A stretch of DNA of 64,000 bases from an uncultured Eubacteriales bacterium (GCA_900551325.1 URVM01000001.1:62001-126000), one strand, 5' to 3'. Positions 26,914-35,915 are shown, counted from the stretch's first letter. Notes: generated by a model from the letters alone, not told the origin. Numbers and translations: made by a program.

Positions 26914-27010
26914 GCTTCGGTAACTGGCTACCAGCTCTACTTAATACTAAGTAGAATTAAGGCCCTATAGTTTTGCGTCATTACCTTTCGATAATTTTGC
27001 CTTTATCGGT
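26914..27010 (-). ncRNA. Cyclic di-GMP-I (GEMM-I) riboswitch
   Basis: On the minus strand the class-I c-di-GMP aptamer landmarks appear in order: GATAAAGGCAAA, the P2 hairpin ATTATC-GAAA-GGTAAT with its GNRA loop, GACGCAAAACTATAGGGCC, a variable hairpin CTACTT/AAGTAG, then GTAGCCAGTTACCGAAGC. Downstream, a small hairpin (26893-26913) and, seven bases later, T8 (26878-26885) could form a transcription-stop platform. No clear CDS follows before the terminators at 26461-26492, although an AAGGAGGA sequence (about 26820-26828) does. Confidence 0.85.
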
Positions 27011-27032
27011 CATGTGGTGCATTGTAATATAT

Positions 27033-27059
27033 ATATCGTCAGTGTATAAAAATACTTTA
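27033..27059 (-). promoter_or_regulatory. Sigma-D (FliA-type) promoter-like sequence for the riboswitch
   Basis: On the minus strand TAAA (27056-27059), exactly 15 bases, then GACGATAT (27033-27040). The Bacillus sigma-D consensus is TAAA-N15-GCCGATAT, so there is one mismatch. It ends about 23 bases before the aptamer. Confidence 0.6.
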
Positions 27060-27089
27060 TAGTCTTTTAAATAAAAAATAAATATTTTT

Positions 27090-27869
27090 TTATTTTTTAT
27101 TTAAAAGATGACTAATACATTCTTCAAAAGTATCTACTGTATGTTTTACATAGGATTTGAGTTCATGTTCTGCATGGTTAAAAGTATATGAAAGAGGATA
27201 TCCTTCAAACATACTTAAATCATTCCATGAATCTCCTATTACACAAATTTGTTCTTTAGTACTTTCTAACTTTTTCATCAGCCTTTCAATGCCTGTAGCT
27301 TTTGAACAACCTTTAGGTACAATATCTATAAAAGTTTGATTACGATAAGCTACTATCTCTTCACCATATCTTTCATTTAATTCATTCTTTATCTCTTCTG
27401 CTTTTTCAATACTTGCATCTAGTATAACTAAAGACATAAGCTTAATTTGCTCAAATTGGTTCTTCATTTGTTCCTTTGTTATTTTTTTTACACGTAAACT
27501 CATTTGATCAATGAAATCTGGCCATCTATCCATATATATTTCATATCCATCTACACAAGCTAAATAGTATCCTTCCTTTTCATTAAAAGCTTTATATATA
27601 GCCTCTACCGTCTCCTTCTTAATACAATCTTCAAAGTAAACGTTAAAATGATTATCTAAGATAAATGCCCCATTACATAATACAAGACCATCTATTGGAA
27701 GATCATACTTTTCAAATACAATCTTTGTATTTGAAAAATCTCTTCCTGTACATAAGACAAATGAATGTCCTGCTTCTTTTAATTTTTTAATACCATCCAA
27801 GGCTTCCCTTGAAATTTCTTCATTTATTAGTATGGTACCATCTATATCTGATGCTAATATATATTTCAT
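27090..27869 (-). CDS. HAD superfamily Cof-type phosphatase
   Basis: Second Cof-type (IIB) HAD phosphatase of the window, with 259 residues. Motif I is ILASDIDGTILIN, motif II is LCTGRDF, motif III lysine lies in KGCSKATGIERLMKK and motif IV is VIGDSWNDLSMFEGY. The cap covers residues ~80-190. Two starts are possible: ATG at 27869 has AGGAGG five bases before it and is preferred over GTG at 27872. It is followed by the riboswitch region on the same strand, without a terminator I can see. The substrate is unknown. Confidence 0.85.
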   Translation of the reverse strand: MKYILASDIDGTILINEEISREALDGIKKLKEAGHSFVLCTGRDFSNTKIVFEKYDLPIDGLVLCNGAFILDNHFNVYFEDCIKKETVEAIYKAFNEKEGYYLACVDGYEIYMDRWPDFIDQMSLRVKKITKEQMKNQFEQIKLMSLVILDASIEKAEEIKNELNERYGEEIVAYRNQTFIDIVPKGCSKATGIERLMKKLESTKEQICVIGDSWNDLSMFEGYPLSYTFNHAEHELKSYVKHTVDTFEECISHLLNKK

Positions 27870-27995
27870 CACTTCCTCCTCGTATAATAATGTTATAGAT
27901 ATAAGATTATTATTTAAGTTTATTATTTAAATTTCTACTTATGTAGTTTTATTTTATCCATATTGGATTCATAATATGAAATCTCCTAGCAAGTT

Positions 27996-28676
27996 CTATA
28001 AAAACAAAGAAAAAATCACAGTAAAAATTCCTGCCATCCCTATTGCTAAACCTGACATAGCCCCTTCTAATTCACCTATTTCAACAGCCTTACTTGTCCC
28101 CATTGCATGGCTAGATGTACCTATAGCGAGCCCTGCTGCAACTGGGTGCTTTTCTAGTTTTAGTAATTTAATCATAGTAGGTGCAATAATAGCTCCAAGT
28201 ATGCCTGTAATAACTACAGCTCCTATTGTAATTCCAACTACCCCACCTTGTTTACTAGCAACTTCAACTGCAATAGGTGTTGTAACTGACTTAGGTACTA
28301 AAGATGCAACTGTCTCTTCTTTTAATCCAAACATTTTACAAAGTCCTATAACACTAATTATAGATGTAAGTGCACCTACCCCTGTAGAAATTAATATAGG
28401 TATAATATTTTCTTTTAATGTTTCTAATCGTTCATACATAGGTATAGCAAGAACTACAGTTGCTGGGCCTAAAAATAGATTAATCATAGCCCCCCCTTTA
28501 TTAAAAGCATTTAGAGGTATATGACAAGTTTGTAGTAAAATTAAAATGATTCCAATGGCAATGAGTAAAGGATTTGCAGCTGGACTATGAGTTTTCTTTT
28601 GAATAACTAATCCTATTTCATATGCTACTAAGCATAAAACAATTCCCATAAAAGGTGAATTTATAATCTCCTCCAT
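27996..28676 (-). CDS. lrgB: LrgB family membrane protein
   Basis: Membrane partner of LrgA. The pair was described as antiholin-like in Staphylococcus, and plant and bacterial homologs transport glycolate or pyruvate. The 226 residues have about seven helices. The family segments LVPKSVTTPIAVEVA and GTSSHAMGTSKAVEIGELEG are intact. Its ATG overlaps the lrgA stop by one base (TAATG), showing translational coupling. With pyruvate kinase immediately upstream, a pyruvate-related transport role is an attractive but unproven reading. Confidence 0.92.
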   Translation of the reverse strand: MEEIINSPFMGIVLCLVAYEIGLVIQKKTHSPAANPLLIAIGIILILLQTCHIPLNAFNKGGAMINLFLGPATVVLAIPMYERLETLKENIIPILISTGVGALTSIISVIGLCKMFGLKEETVASLVPKSVTTPIAVEVASKQGGVVGITIGAVVITGILGAIIAPTMIKLLKLEKHPVAAGLAIGTSSHAMGTSKAVEIGELEGAMSGLAIGMAGIFTVIFSLFL

Positions 28677-29044
28677 TATTTATGCCTCCTTTTTTCCTGT
28701 AAAGTGATTATACCTTTAGCTGTTAATGCTGTTGCTATAAAAGTAATTATAGTAGATAAAACACATATAATCAAAATAGGAATAATATCATTTTTTATAA
28801 GTTCTACACTTTCTACTATGGATACTCCTGCAGGAATAAAGAAAAACGCCATATTATTAATTAAAAACTTTCCTAAACCTTCAATATGGTTAAGTTTAAC
28901 CCATTTAATTAATAATAGTATAAATAAAGCAACCATTCCAATAATGTTACCTGGAATAGGGATAGGCAAAAAATAACTTATACTTTCTCCCCCTAAATAC
29001 ACACCAAAAATAATAGCAAATTGAATAAGTAAATGCGCATTCAT
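28676..29044 (-). CDS. lrgA: LrgA/CidA family holin-like protein
   Basis: Small four-helix membrane protein of 122 residues, partner of LrgB. The start at 29044 has TGGGAGG six bases upstream; the frame continues to 29095 but that part lies in a hairpin and lacks a site. The segments LPIPIPGNIIGMVALFILL and FFFIPAGVSIVESVELI are typical of CidA/LrgA. It lies 80 bp downstream of pyk on the same strand, separated by a hairpin with a poor T tract, so some read-through from pyk is likely (inference). Confidence 0.9.
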   Translation of the reverse strand: MNAHLLIQFAIIFGVYLGGESISYFLPIPIPGNIIGMVALFILLLIKWVKLNHIEGLGKFLINNMAFFFIPAGVSIVESVELIKNDIIPILIICVLSTIITFIATALTAKGIITLQEKRRHK

Positions 29045-29077
29045 AATAGCCTCCCAATATTTACGCGAAAATATACG

Positions 29078-29119
29078 AAGAAGAAGGAACTTCATAATCT
29101 ATGAAAGTTCCTTCTTCTT
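29078..29119 (-). terminator. Hairpin between pyk and lrgA
   Basis: An 18-bp stem with one bulge (29078-29095 with 29101-29119) starts six bases after the pyk stop. No strong T run follows on the minus strand, so it is probably a leaky terminator or RNA 3' protector. Confidence 0.55.
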
Positions 29120-29124
29120 ATATA

Positions 29125-30867
29125 TTAAGATATATGGGATACAACACCACGAGCACTATCCATGCTAATAGTTGTACCATTTTTTAAGATTTTAGTTGCA
29201 TTATCTGCACCTACGATCACTGGAATATCTAAAGCCATACCTACGATTGAAGCATGTGAATTAACACCTGATTGCTCTGTAATAATTCCTGCTGCTTTTT
29301 TAATTAATGGAAAAAGCTCATTTGAAGTTTGTGATACAACTAAGATATCACCTTCGTTAAAATTTTTTTTAGCTTCCTCTACATCGTGGCAAATGCATAC
29401 GTTACCGCTTACACTTTTATCATTAAGACCTGTTCCAGATACTAAAATCTTCCCCACTACATCAACTTTCATAATGTTTGTTGTACCTGATACACCAAGA
29501 GGCATTCCACCTGTTAATACAACAAGGTCACCTTTTGATACAATACCTGTTTTTTCTGCAGCTTCGATAGCTGTTTCAAATAAGTCTGATGTATTTTCTT
29601 TTTCATCGATAAGTACTGGAATAACACCCCATGTCATAGCAAGTTGTGTATAAGTTTCCATAGATGTTGTACAACCAATGATTGGGCAAGTTGGACGGTA
29701 TTTAGAAATCATACGTGCTGTACGTCCTGATTTTGTAACTGTTACGATTGCTTTTGCTCCTAAGTCATGTGCAGCTGCGCATGTTGCATGAGAAATAGCA
29801 TGTGTAACATTTTGTACTTCAACATCATCTCTACGGTTAAAGCGACCTACATAATCAATATTCTTTTCTGTTTGAAGAGCAATACGTACCATGATTTTTA
29901 ATGCTTCTACTGGGTAAAGGCCTGCTGCTGTTTCACCTGAAAGCATGATTGCACTTGTACCATCGTAAATTGCATTTGCAACGTCATTTGTTTCTGCACG
30001 AGTTGGTCTAGGATTTTTCATCATAGAATCTAACATTTGAGTTGCTGTAATAACTTGTTTACCTGCATTATAAACTTTTTTGATAATCATTTTTTGAAGA
30101 GCTGGTACTTCCTCAAGTGGAATCTCAACACCCATATCTCCACGAGCAACCATTACACCATCAGCTACACGAATGATTTCATCAATATTATTAACACCTT
30201 CACGGTTTTCAATTTTAGCGATGATTTTGATATCATTTGCATTGTACTCTTTAAGAATTTTACGAATTTCTAAAATATCTTCAGCTGTTCTTGTGAAAGA
30301 AGCTGCAATGAAATCAAATCCTGTTTTTGCTCCAAAGATAATATCTTCTCTATCTTTTTTACTAATGAATGGCATTGAAAGATTAGCTTCTGGTAAGTTA
30401 ACCCCTTTGTTGTTTGAAAGAGCACCATCATTCATTACTTTACAGATAATATCTGTGTCTTTAATATCAATAACGTTTAATTCAATAAGACCGTCATCTA
30501 AAAGAATAGATGATCCTACATGGACATCGTTTGGTAAATTTTTATAAGTTACACTTACAATATCTTGTGTTCCTTCTATTTCTCTTGTTGTAAGAGTAAA
30601 TGTATCACCTTTTGTAAGGTTGATTTTTGAATCCTTGAATTTACAAACACGAATTTCAGGACCTTTTGTATCAAGCATAGTTGCTACTGGAAGACCTAAT
30701 TGTTCTCTAAGCTTCACTACAGTGTCAAATTTTTTCTTATGTTCATCGTAGCTACCATGTGAAAAGTTAAAACGTGTGATATCCATGCCCGCTAGCATTA
30801 ATTCACGTAATACTTTTTCATCTTCACTTGCTGGCCCAATTGTGCATATGATCTTTGTTTTTCTCAT
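29125..30867 (-). CDS. pyk: Pyruvate kinase with C-terminal PEP-utiliser domain
   Basis: Last ATP-forming step of glycolysis (phosphoenolpyruvate + ADP to pyruvate + ATP). The 580-residue form has the barrel and beta domains (~1-345), the allosteric domain (~350-470) and an extra PEP-utiliser swivel domain (~485-580; TEQSGVNSHASIVGMALDIPVIVG), as in Bacillus. Catalytic signatures are RFNFSHGSYDEH, KIIAKIENREG and VARGDMGVEIP. The extra-domain histidine lies in NSHASIV. The start is placed at ATG 30867 because GGAG lies eight bases before it; the GTG at 30876 overlaps that site. Confidence 0.95.
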   Translation of the reverse strand: MRKTKIICTIGPASEDEKVLRELMLAGMDITRFNFSHGSYDEHKKKFDTVVKLREQLGLPVATMLDTKGPEIRVCKFKDSKINLTKGDTFTLTTREIEGTQDIVSVTYKNLPNDVHVGSSILLDDGLIELNVIDIKDTDIICKVMNDGALSNNKGVNLPEANLSMPFISKKDREDIIFGAKTGFDFIAASFTRTAEDILEIRKILKEYNANDIKIIAKIENREGVNNIDEIIRVADGVMVARGDMGVEIPLEEVPALQKMIIKKVYNAGKQVITATQMLDSMMKNPRPTRAETNDVANAIYDGTSAIMLSGETAAGLYPVEALKIMVRIALQTEKNIDYVGRFNRRDDVEVQNVTHAISHATCAAAHDLGAKAIVTVTKSGRTARMISKYRPTCPIIGCTTSMETYTQLAMTWGVIPVLIDEKENTSDLFETAIEAAEKTGIVSKGDLVVLTGGMPLGVSGTTNIMKVDVVGKILVSGTGLNDKSVSGNVCICHDVEEAKKNFNEGDILVVSQTSNELFPLIKKAAGIITEQSGVNSHASIVGMALDIPVIVGADNATKILKNGTTISMDSARGVVSHIS

Positions 30868-31112
30868 GTTTTTCACTCCATTATTCTAGCTATCTAGTCT
30901 ATTTGTTTCCTTATACATCATACTGTATATAGGCCCCTATATTCAAGTGTGAATGTATGGATTTGTTAATTTTGTAGATATTTATATAGTATGCGTAACA
31001 ATTTCTCTTTTATTTAGCGTTTCTGTTAACCATTTGTTTACATTTTTCTTATTTTTTATTTATTTTTAATAAAAAATATGTTATTGTAAATATATGGAAA
31101 AAGGAGGTTGTT

Positions 31113-32633
31113 ATGAGAAAAATATTATCTATTTGCTTAAGTTTCTTGTTACTTATAACTATTACACCTACGTTACTTGCTATTACTCCTCTTCATAACC
31201 TTTCCTACGCAACTTACTACAACAATCAACGTCTTACAGAAGTTAATACTTTTAATAATGTTACTTTTAACACCCCCTATACTTATTTGCCTGGGGTATT
31301 CACTTTTAGAGGTTCTTCCCTTCGTACTGAACCTAGCTATGGTATAACTAAAGCAAAAGATTATACCTTAAATAAACTCTGGTCCTTTAATACTCATACT
31401 AGTTCCTGGGGAGGTGGTGCCGGATGGACTGGCCAACCTGCTATTGTAAAATGGCCACTTCCTATTCAAAAGGCTATGAACCTTTATGAACCTTACTTAA
31501 ACGATCCAGATTTTGTAGAAGTCATTTATGCTTCTTTATCAGGATATGTTTATTTCTTAGATTTAAAAACTGGTAAACCATCTAGACCAAGTATACATGT
31601 AGGCAATCCTATAAAAGGAAGCTTATCTATAGATCCTAGAGGTTATCCTTTACTCTATGTAGGTGAAGGCATTCCCGAAAAAGGCTCTATAGGTTTTAAT
31701 ATTTATAGTCTTCTCGATGGCTCTAAACTTTACCATATAAATGGAATTGATAAAACTGCTGCCCGTGGTTGGGGTGCCTTTGATTCAAGTGCACTTATTC
31801 ATGCTGGTACTGATACACTTATTGAAGCTAGCGAAAATGGTCTTATTTACTTTATCAAACTCAATACTCATTTTAATCTACATAATAAAAGTATTAGCAT
31901 CAAACCAGATATTTATAAGTACAAATATGCTATTAAAGGTGCTAGAAGTTATGGTATTGAAAATTCTCCTGTCGCTTATGAAAATTTTCTTTACTTTGCA
32001 GACAACTCAGGCTTTATTCATTGCATTAATATACATACCCTTCAACCTGTATGGTTATATAATGCAGGAGATGATACAGATGCTACACTCACTTTAGATG
32101 TAGAAGACGGTATTCCTTATATTTACACAGGTACAGAAGTAGATTATCAAGGTACAAGTGGTATATGTACCTTAAGAAAACTAAACGGTTTAACTGGTGA
32201 AGTTATCTGGTCTAATGAATATCCTTGTAAATCCATTATTGGTTCTAAGGCCGTAAATGGCGGTCTACTTGCAACAAGTGTAGTAGGAAAAAATCAATTA
32301 TCAGATTCTGTAATCTTTTCTATAGCTCGCTATGAGAAGATGCAACAAGGACTCATTATATCCCTAGATAAAAAAACAGGTAAGGTTAAATGGTCTCGTA
32401 CACTTAATAATTATATGTGGTCTTCTCCTATTGATATTTATGATAAAAATGGTAAACCTTATCTTATTCAATGTGATTCTGCTGGTAACATGTTGCTTAT
32501 AAATGGTCTTACAGGTGAAGTTCTATCTAAGATTAATTTAGGAAGTAATATTGAAGCTACTCCAGCCTTTTATGAAGACTATATTGTTGTTGCACCAAGA
32601 GGTAATAAAATCTATGGTATTAAGCTTAGTTAA
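31113..32633 (+). CDS. Secreted PQQ-like beta-propeller protein
   Basis: Predicted exported protein of 506 residues. An N-terminal signal peptide (residues ~1-23, basic start then LSFLLLITITPTLLA) precedes a beta-propeller of PQQ-like repeats, recognisable as V-Y-F-L-D-L-K-T-G-K, LIYFIKLNTHF, FADNSGFIHCINI, LRKLNGLTGEVIW, ISLDKKTGKVKWSR and LLINGLTGEVL. No PQQ-dependent dehydrogenase active site is visible, so a binding or scaffold role outside the cell is more likely. AAAGGAGG precedes the ATG. It is a single-gene unit. Its ligand is unknown. Confidence 0.8.
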   Translation: MRKILSICLSFLLLITITPTLLAITPLHNLSYATYYNNQRLTEVNTFNNVTFNTPYTYLPGVFTFRGSSLRTEPSYGITKAKDYTLNKLWSFNTHTSSWGGGAGWTGQPAIVKWPLPIQKAMNLYEPYLNDPDFVEVIYASLSGYVYFLDLKTGKPSRPSIHVGNPIKGSLSIDPRGYPLLYVGEGIPEKGSIGFNIYSLLDGSKLYHINGIDKTAARGWGAFDSSALIHAGTDTLIEASENGLIYFIKLNTHFNLHNKSISIKPDIYKYKYAIKGARSYGIENSPVAYENFLYFADNSGFIHCINIHTLQPVWLYNAGDDTDATLTLDVEDGIPYIYTGTEVDYQGTSGICTLRKLNGLTGEVIWSNEYPCKSIIGSKAVNGGLLATSVVGKNQLSDSVIFSIARYEKMQQGLIISLDKKTGKVKWSRTLNNYMWSSPIDIYDKNGKPYLIQCDSAGNMLLINGLTGEVLSKINLGSNIEATPAFYEDYIVVAPRGNKIYGIKLS

Positions 32634-32643
32634 CTTCTACTAA

Positions 32644-32682
32644 AAAGAGGTTGTAACACTCATCCAGTGCTACAACCTCTTT
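32644..32682. terminator. Terminator between propeller gene and tRNA-Leu
   Basis: A 17-bp stem (32644-32660 with 32666-32682) carries A3/T3 ends and one wobble position. It faces the plus-strand propeller gene and the minus-strand tRNA. Confidence 0.75.
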
Positions 32683-32687
32683 ACTCG

Positions 32688-32771
32688 TGCAGGTAACAGG
32701 ACTTGAACCTGCATGAAGAATCCCTCAATAGAACCTGAATCTATCGCGTCTGCCATTTCCGCCATACCTGC
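32688..32771 (-). tRNA. tRNA-Leu (CAG)
   Basis: Class II tRNA with a long variable arm. Read on the minus strand: acceptor GCAGGTA/TACCTGC plus discriminator A, D region TGGCGGAAATGGCAGACGC, anticodon stem ATAGA/TCTAT with loop TTCAGGT (anticodon CAG), and T arm GCAGG-TTCAAGT-CCTGT. CCA is not encoded. Confidence 0.93.
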
Positions 32772-32886
32772 TTATTATTTATGCCATTATTTTAGCACTT
32801 CTTATTTTAACAAGCAAGATAGATTTCTGAATCTTAAATCATTTTATATATTCATTTAAACATAATATATACTTCATTTATATATT

Positions 32887-33387
32887 TTATTTTACAGCAG
32901 CCCCCATTATATATCCTGCTAGAATAAAAGCTAAATTCCACAAACAAATTCCTCCAATAGAATAGAATGTAAAATTCCAAAGTTTCATTTTAGCTGTTCC
33001 TGCCACTAAAGATATAAGTGTTCTTGCTACTGGAATGAGCCTACTTATAAATATTCCTTTATTACCATAACGCTCAATATAACCAAAACTTTTATCTATA
33101 GATGATCTAGATTTCTTAAACTTTTCATATACCTTATCTACAATAGGACTTCCTATAAAATATCCCATTGCATATAGAGTATAGCTTCCTAATAATCCTG
33201 CTACTACTGAAACAGCTAGTGCATAGACAAAACTAATATTACTAGTAGCTACAAGAAATCCTGCCGCTGGCATAATAATTCCTGCTGGTAAGCCAGGTAA
33301 ATTTAAATACTCTAGATATACAATAATAAATAAAAATAAAATACCGTAATCTTGCATATACTGTACAACTATGTCCATGTTTTCCAT
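32887..33387 (-). CDS. DedA family (VTT-domain) membrane protein
   Basis: Membrane protein of the DedA/SNARE-associated superfamily, whose members move undecaprenyl phosphate or phospholipids across the membrane. The 166 residues are at the short end for DedA (about 200). The conserved acidic-glycine region YLEYLNLPGLPAGIIMPAAG and the FISRLIPVARTLISLVAGTAKM segment with the essential arginines are present. Re-entrant helices are predicted by the hydrophobic pattern. It is a single gene between tRNA-Leu and degV. TGAGGA lies eight bases before the ATG. Confidence 0.88.
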   Translation of the reverse strand: MENMDIVVQYMQDYGILFLFIIVYLEYLNLPGLPAGIIMPAAGFLVATSNISFVYALAVSVVAGLLGSYTLYAMGYFIGSPIVDKVYEKFKKSRSSIDKSFGYIERYGNKGIFISRLIPVARTLISLVAGTAKMKLWNFTFYSIGGICLWNLAFILAGYIMGAAVK

Positions 33388-33631
33388 CTTATGTCCTCAT
33401 TATGTTAAATTCTTTCATCTTACTCCTATTATTATAAGTATTTTTGTTATAATTATTAAGAAGATAACTTATACTTTATCTAAAAATCATTAAGAAAGAA
33501 TAAAGATTACTTTCTTTTATAAACTACAATTGTTATACTTATCATACTAAATTTATATAATAACTTTATATAATAATTTTAAACTTATATATAAACAAAT
33601 ATTATTATATTAATATAAAGGAGTCAAAACC

Positions 33632-34492
33632 ATGGCAATTAAAATTGTAACAGATAGTACTTCATATATCCCTGAAGCTCTTTGCAAACTCTATGATATT
33701 TCTATTGTTTCATTAAATATTATTCTTGATGGTACAAGCCAGAGAGAAATAGAGCTTTCTAATGATACTTTTTATACTAAATTAGACGATAGCCCTACTT
33801 TACCTACTTCATCCCAACCTATCCCTGAGGAGATGCTGACTACTTTTGAAAAACTTATTCAAGAAGGCCATAGTGTTCTTGGTATTTTTCTCTCATCTCA
33901 AATGAGTGGTACTTATAATAGTGCTCACCTTATTCGCACTATGCTTTTAGAAAAATATCCTGAAGCCAAAATACAAATCTTTGATTCTCTTACTAACTGT
34001 ATGCAAATGGGCTTTATTGCACTTGAAGCGGCTAAGCTTGCTCAATTGGACACCTCTATGGAAGAAATCATTAATCACTGTACTTATGTACGTGAACATA
34101 GTCGTTTCATCTTCACACCTGAAGTTCTTACTTATCTTCAAAAAGGTGGTCGTATAGGTGGAGCTAGTGCTCTTCTTGGTAATTTCCTTCAAATTAAGCC
34201 TATCTTAACTGTTAATGGTGAAGGTAAAACAGATGTATATACTAAGGTACGCACTAAGAAAAAAGCTGTTGCCAAACTAGTAGAAATTCTTTTAGAGGAT
34301 ATTGGTTCACCCAAAAACCTAGAAGATATTATTGTACACCATATTAACTGTGAAGAAGAGGGACGAGCACTTGCCACAGCTCTAGAAGAACGTCTCAATA
34401 AATCTATATCTATCCAGTCTATAGGCCCTGTTATCGGTTTACATGTAGGTCCTGGAAGTATAGGTATTGCTTACCACTATAAAGCGCACTAA
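33632..34492 (+). CDS. DegV family fatty-acid-binding protein (second copy)
   Basis: 286 residues with the same fold as the copy at 24525 but clearly diverged. Landmarks are IVTDSTSYIP, PTSSQPIPEEMLTTFE (pocket loop), GIFLSSQMSGTYNSA, FTPEVLTYLQKGGRIGGASA and the ending IGPVIGLHVGPGSIGIAYH. It probably presents a fatty acid to FakA. It has a long AT-rich leader (33388-33631) in which I see no specific element, GGAG before the ATG, and its own terminator. The low identity between the two copies suggests different acyl preferences (inference). Confidence 0.9.
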   Translation: MAIKIVTDSTSYIPEALCKLYDISIVSLNIILDGTSQREIELSNDTFYTKLDDSPTLPTSSQPIPEEMLTTFEKLIQEGHSVLGIFLSSQMSGTYNSAHLIRTMLLEKYPEAKIQIFDSLTNCMQMGFIALEAAKLAQLDTSMEEIINHCTYVREHSRFIFTPEVLTYLQKGGRIGGASALLGNFLQIKPILTVNGEGKTDVYTKVRTKKKAVAKLVEILLEDIGSPKNLEDIIVHHINCEEEGRALATALEERLNKSISIQSIGPVIGLHVGPGSIGIAYHYKAH

Positions 34493-34498
34493 TTTTAA

Positions 34499-34540
34499 TA
34501 AAAGCACTATAAAACGTGTCTTCGTTTTATAGTGCTTTTA
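34499..34540 (+). terminator. Terminator of degV (second copy)
   Basis: An 18-bp stem (34499-34516 with 34523-34540) with a TGTCTT loop ends in CTTTTA, seven bases after the stop. Confidence 0.85.
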
Positions 34541-34610
34541 TGTTTTATATAATCTCTCCATCTTTTGCTGGAGCTCTTTGGTTTAGTATAGTTGCTTACT
34601 TTAGCTATAC

Positions 34611-35024
34611 TTAGTTTTTATGTACTTCTTTATACCATTCTCCTACATATTTGTCTGTTTTAACAATATGTTCTGTTATCCAATTAGTCACATAATCTAA
34701 TAATTCCAGTAACCATCCTGTCTGATTTTCATCTATAGCGTAAATATCTATACCCTCTATTTTATCTATAAAGTCTTGATGGGTAACCTTATGGGAAAAG
34801 AATTTATTATAACCCAGCTCCATCATTAGTTTTTCTTCTTCGGCAAAGTGGAACTTAGTATAGTCCTTTAACTGATTGATTAAATGTATAATCTCATCAT
34901 AACGATCAATATATGTGGGAAGTATAAGAAGCTCATGTATTGCATTTGCTATTTCAAATAAATGCTCATGTTGTTCATCTATATGCTCTACATTGATTTT
35001 AAAGTCATCTTGCCATTTAATCAT
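34611..35024 (-). CDS. Bacteriohemerythrin
   Basis: Four-helix di-iron protein that binds O2 (or NO). All seven iron ligands can be seen: H19 (DEQHEHLF), H59 and E63 (FHFAEEE), H78 and H82 (SHKVTHQ), H119 and D124 (EHIVKTD). The start at 35024 follows GAGG by eight bases; a GTG at 35033 overlaps that site and is less likely. The protein has 137 residues. It lies 90 bp behind the Crp/Fnr regulator on the same strand and near hcp, so it plausibly buffers O2 or NO for this anaerobe under the same regulator (inference). Confidence 0.9.
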   Translation of the reverse strand: MIKWQDDFKINVEHIDEQHEHLFEIANAIHELLILPTYIDRYDEIIHLINQLKDYTKFHFAEEEKLMMELGYNKFFSHKVTHQDFIDKIEGIDIYAIDENQTGWLLELLDYVTNWITEHIVKTDKYVGEWYKEVHKN

Positions 35025-35114
35025 TTTACACACCTCATTATTTTTATCTTTTGTTACAACTTTACAAATATATATACTACAGTATAATTTTATTTTTGTC
35101 TAATTTTAATCTTT

Positions 35115-35810
35115 TTATGCTAAATAAGCTTTCAGTCTAGCTTCATCAATTATTTTAAAACTATTTTTGTAGTAATCAATTAGTCCTTCTTCTTTCATTC
35201 TTGAAAGTTCTCTAGACATGGCACTTCTAGATACATTTAAATATTCCGCTAAATCATTTCTATTTAATCCTATAGAAAAAGAAGCTTTCCCCTCTCTATA
35301 GCTTTGCTCAAGTAAGTAAAGTGCTAACTTTTCTCTCATCCCCTTTAAAATGAGATAATCTATTTTTTGATTCAAATGATAGTTCTTTTCTCCAAGTACA
35401 TAAAGCATATTTTGAATAAGTTGTTTATGAAAGCTACAACGTTCACCACATGTCATAATAATTTTTTCGTAAGGAACCACTGCAATTTTAGCCTTTGTTT
35501 TTGTTCGTACTGTAACAGGGCTTAGGCGCTTCTTTGTACATACAATGCCTTCACCAAAAATTTGCCCCTCTCCTAATATACCTACTATCATCCGATCTCC
35601 TAACCTATTTTCTTTTACAATCTCAACTTCCCCTTCTATAACAACACTAATTTCATTGACACATGATTCAAGTTCTATAATAATATGCTGCTCCTCATAA
35701 CTTTTAACTTGTATACCTAAACAATTTAAAAGATGACCAATACTTTCTTTTTCTATTTTTTCAAATAGACTAGATTGTTGTAAAACACTTATAGTTTTAT
35801 CTAAGTTCAT
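35115..35810 (-). CDS. Crp/Fnr family regulator, HcpR-like by context
   Basis: Transcription factor of 231 residues with an N-terminal cyclic-nucleotide-binding-type beta-barrel (~20-115) and a C-terminal winged HTH (GLNRNDLAEYLNVSRSAMSRELSRM, ~170-200). It has no Fnr-type N-terminal cysteine cluster, although it has several single cysteines. It is divergent from hcp, with a GTTGC-N4-GCAAC palindrome between them, an arrangement known for HcpR, which controls hydroxylamine reductase in response to nitrosative stress, probably through heme (family knowledge). The assignment here rests on position and fold. Confidence 0.82.
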   Translation of the reverse strand: MNLDKTISVLQQSSLFEKIEKESIGHLLNCLGIQVKSYEEQHIIIELESCVNEISVVIEGEVEIVKENRLGDRMIVGILGEGQIFGEGIVCTKKRLSPVTVRTKTKAKIAVVPYEKIIMTCGERCSFHKQLIQNMLYVLGEKNYHLNQKIDYLILKGMREKLALYLLEQSYREGKASFSIGLNRNDLAEYLNVSRSAMSRELSRMKEEGLIDYYKNSFKIIDEARLKAYLA

Positions 35811-35835
35811 ATTTATTGCATCTCCTTTTCGTTTC

Positions 35836-35849
35836 GTTGCTATAGCAAC
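35836..35849. promoter_or_regulatory. Crp/Fnr-type operator between regulator and hcp
   Basis: GTTGCTATAGCAAC is a perfect 14-bp palindrome with the 5-4-5 layout of Crp/Fnr sites. It lies 26 bp from the regulator start and 66 bp from hcp. Confidence 0.6.
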
Positions 35850-35915
35850 ATCATTTATTCTATTTTTATATTATCCTGTATTTATCAAATCATACAAATA
35901 CCACAAGGAGTGATA

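Noticed and set aside
27976..28524. 182-codon plus-strand frame opposite lrgB
   Set aside because: Proline/isoleucine-rich shadow of a membrane protein gene.
29162..29653. 163-codon plus-strand frame opposite pyk
   Set aside because: Mirror of conserved pyruvate kinase codons; no independent support.
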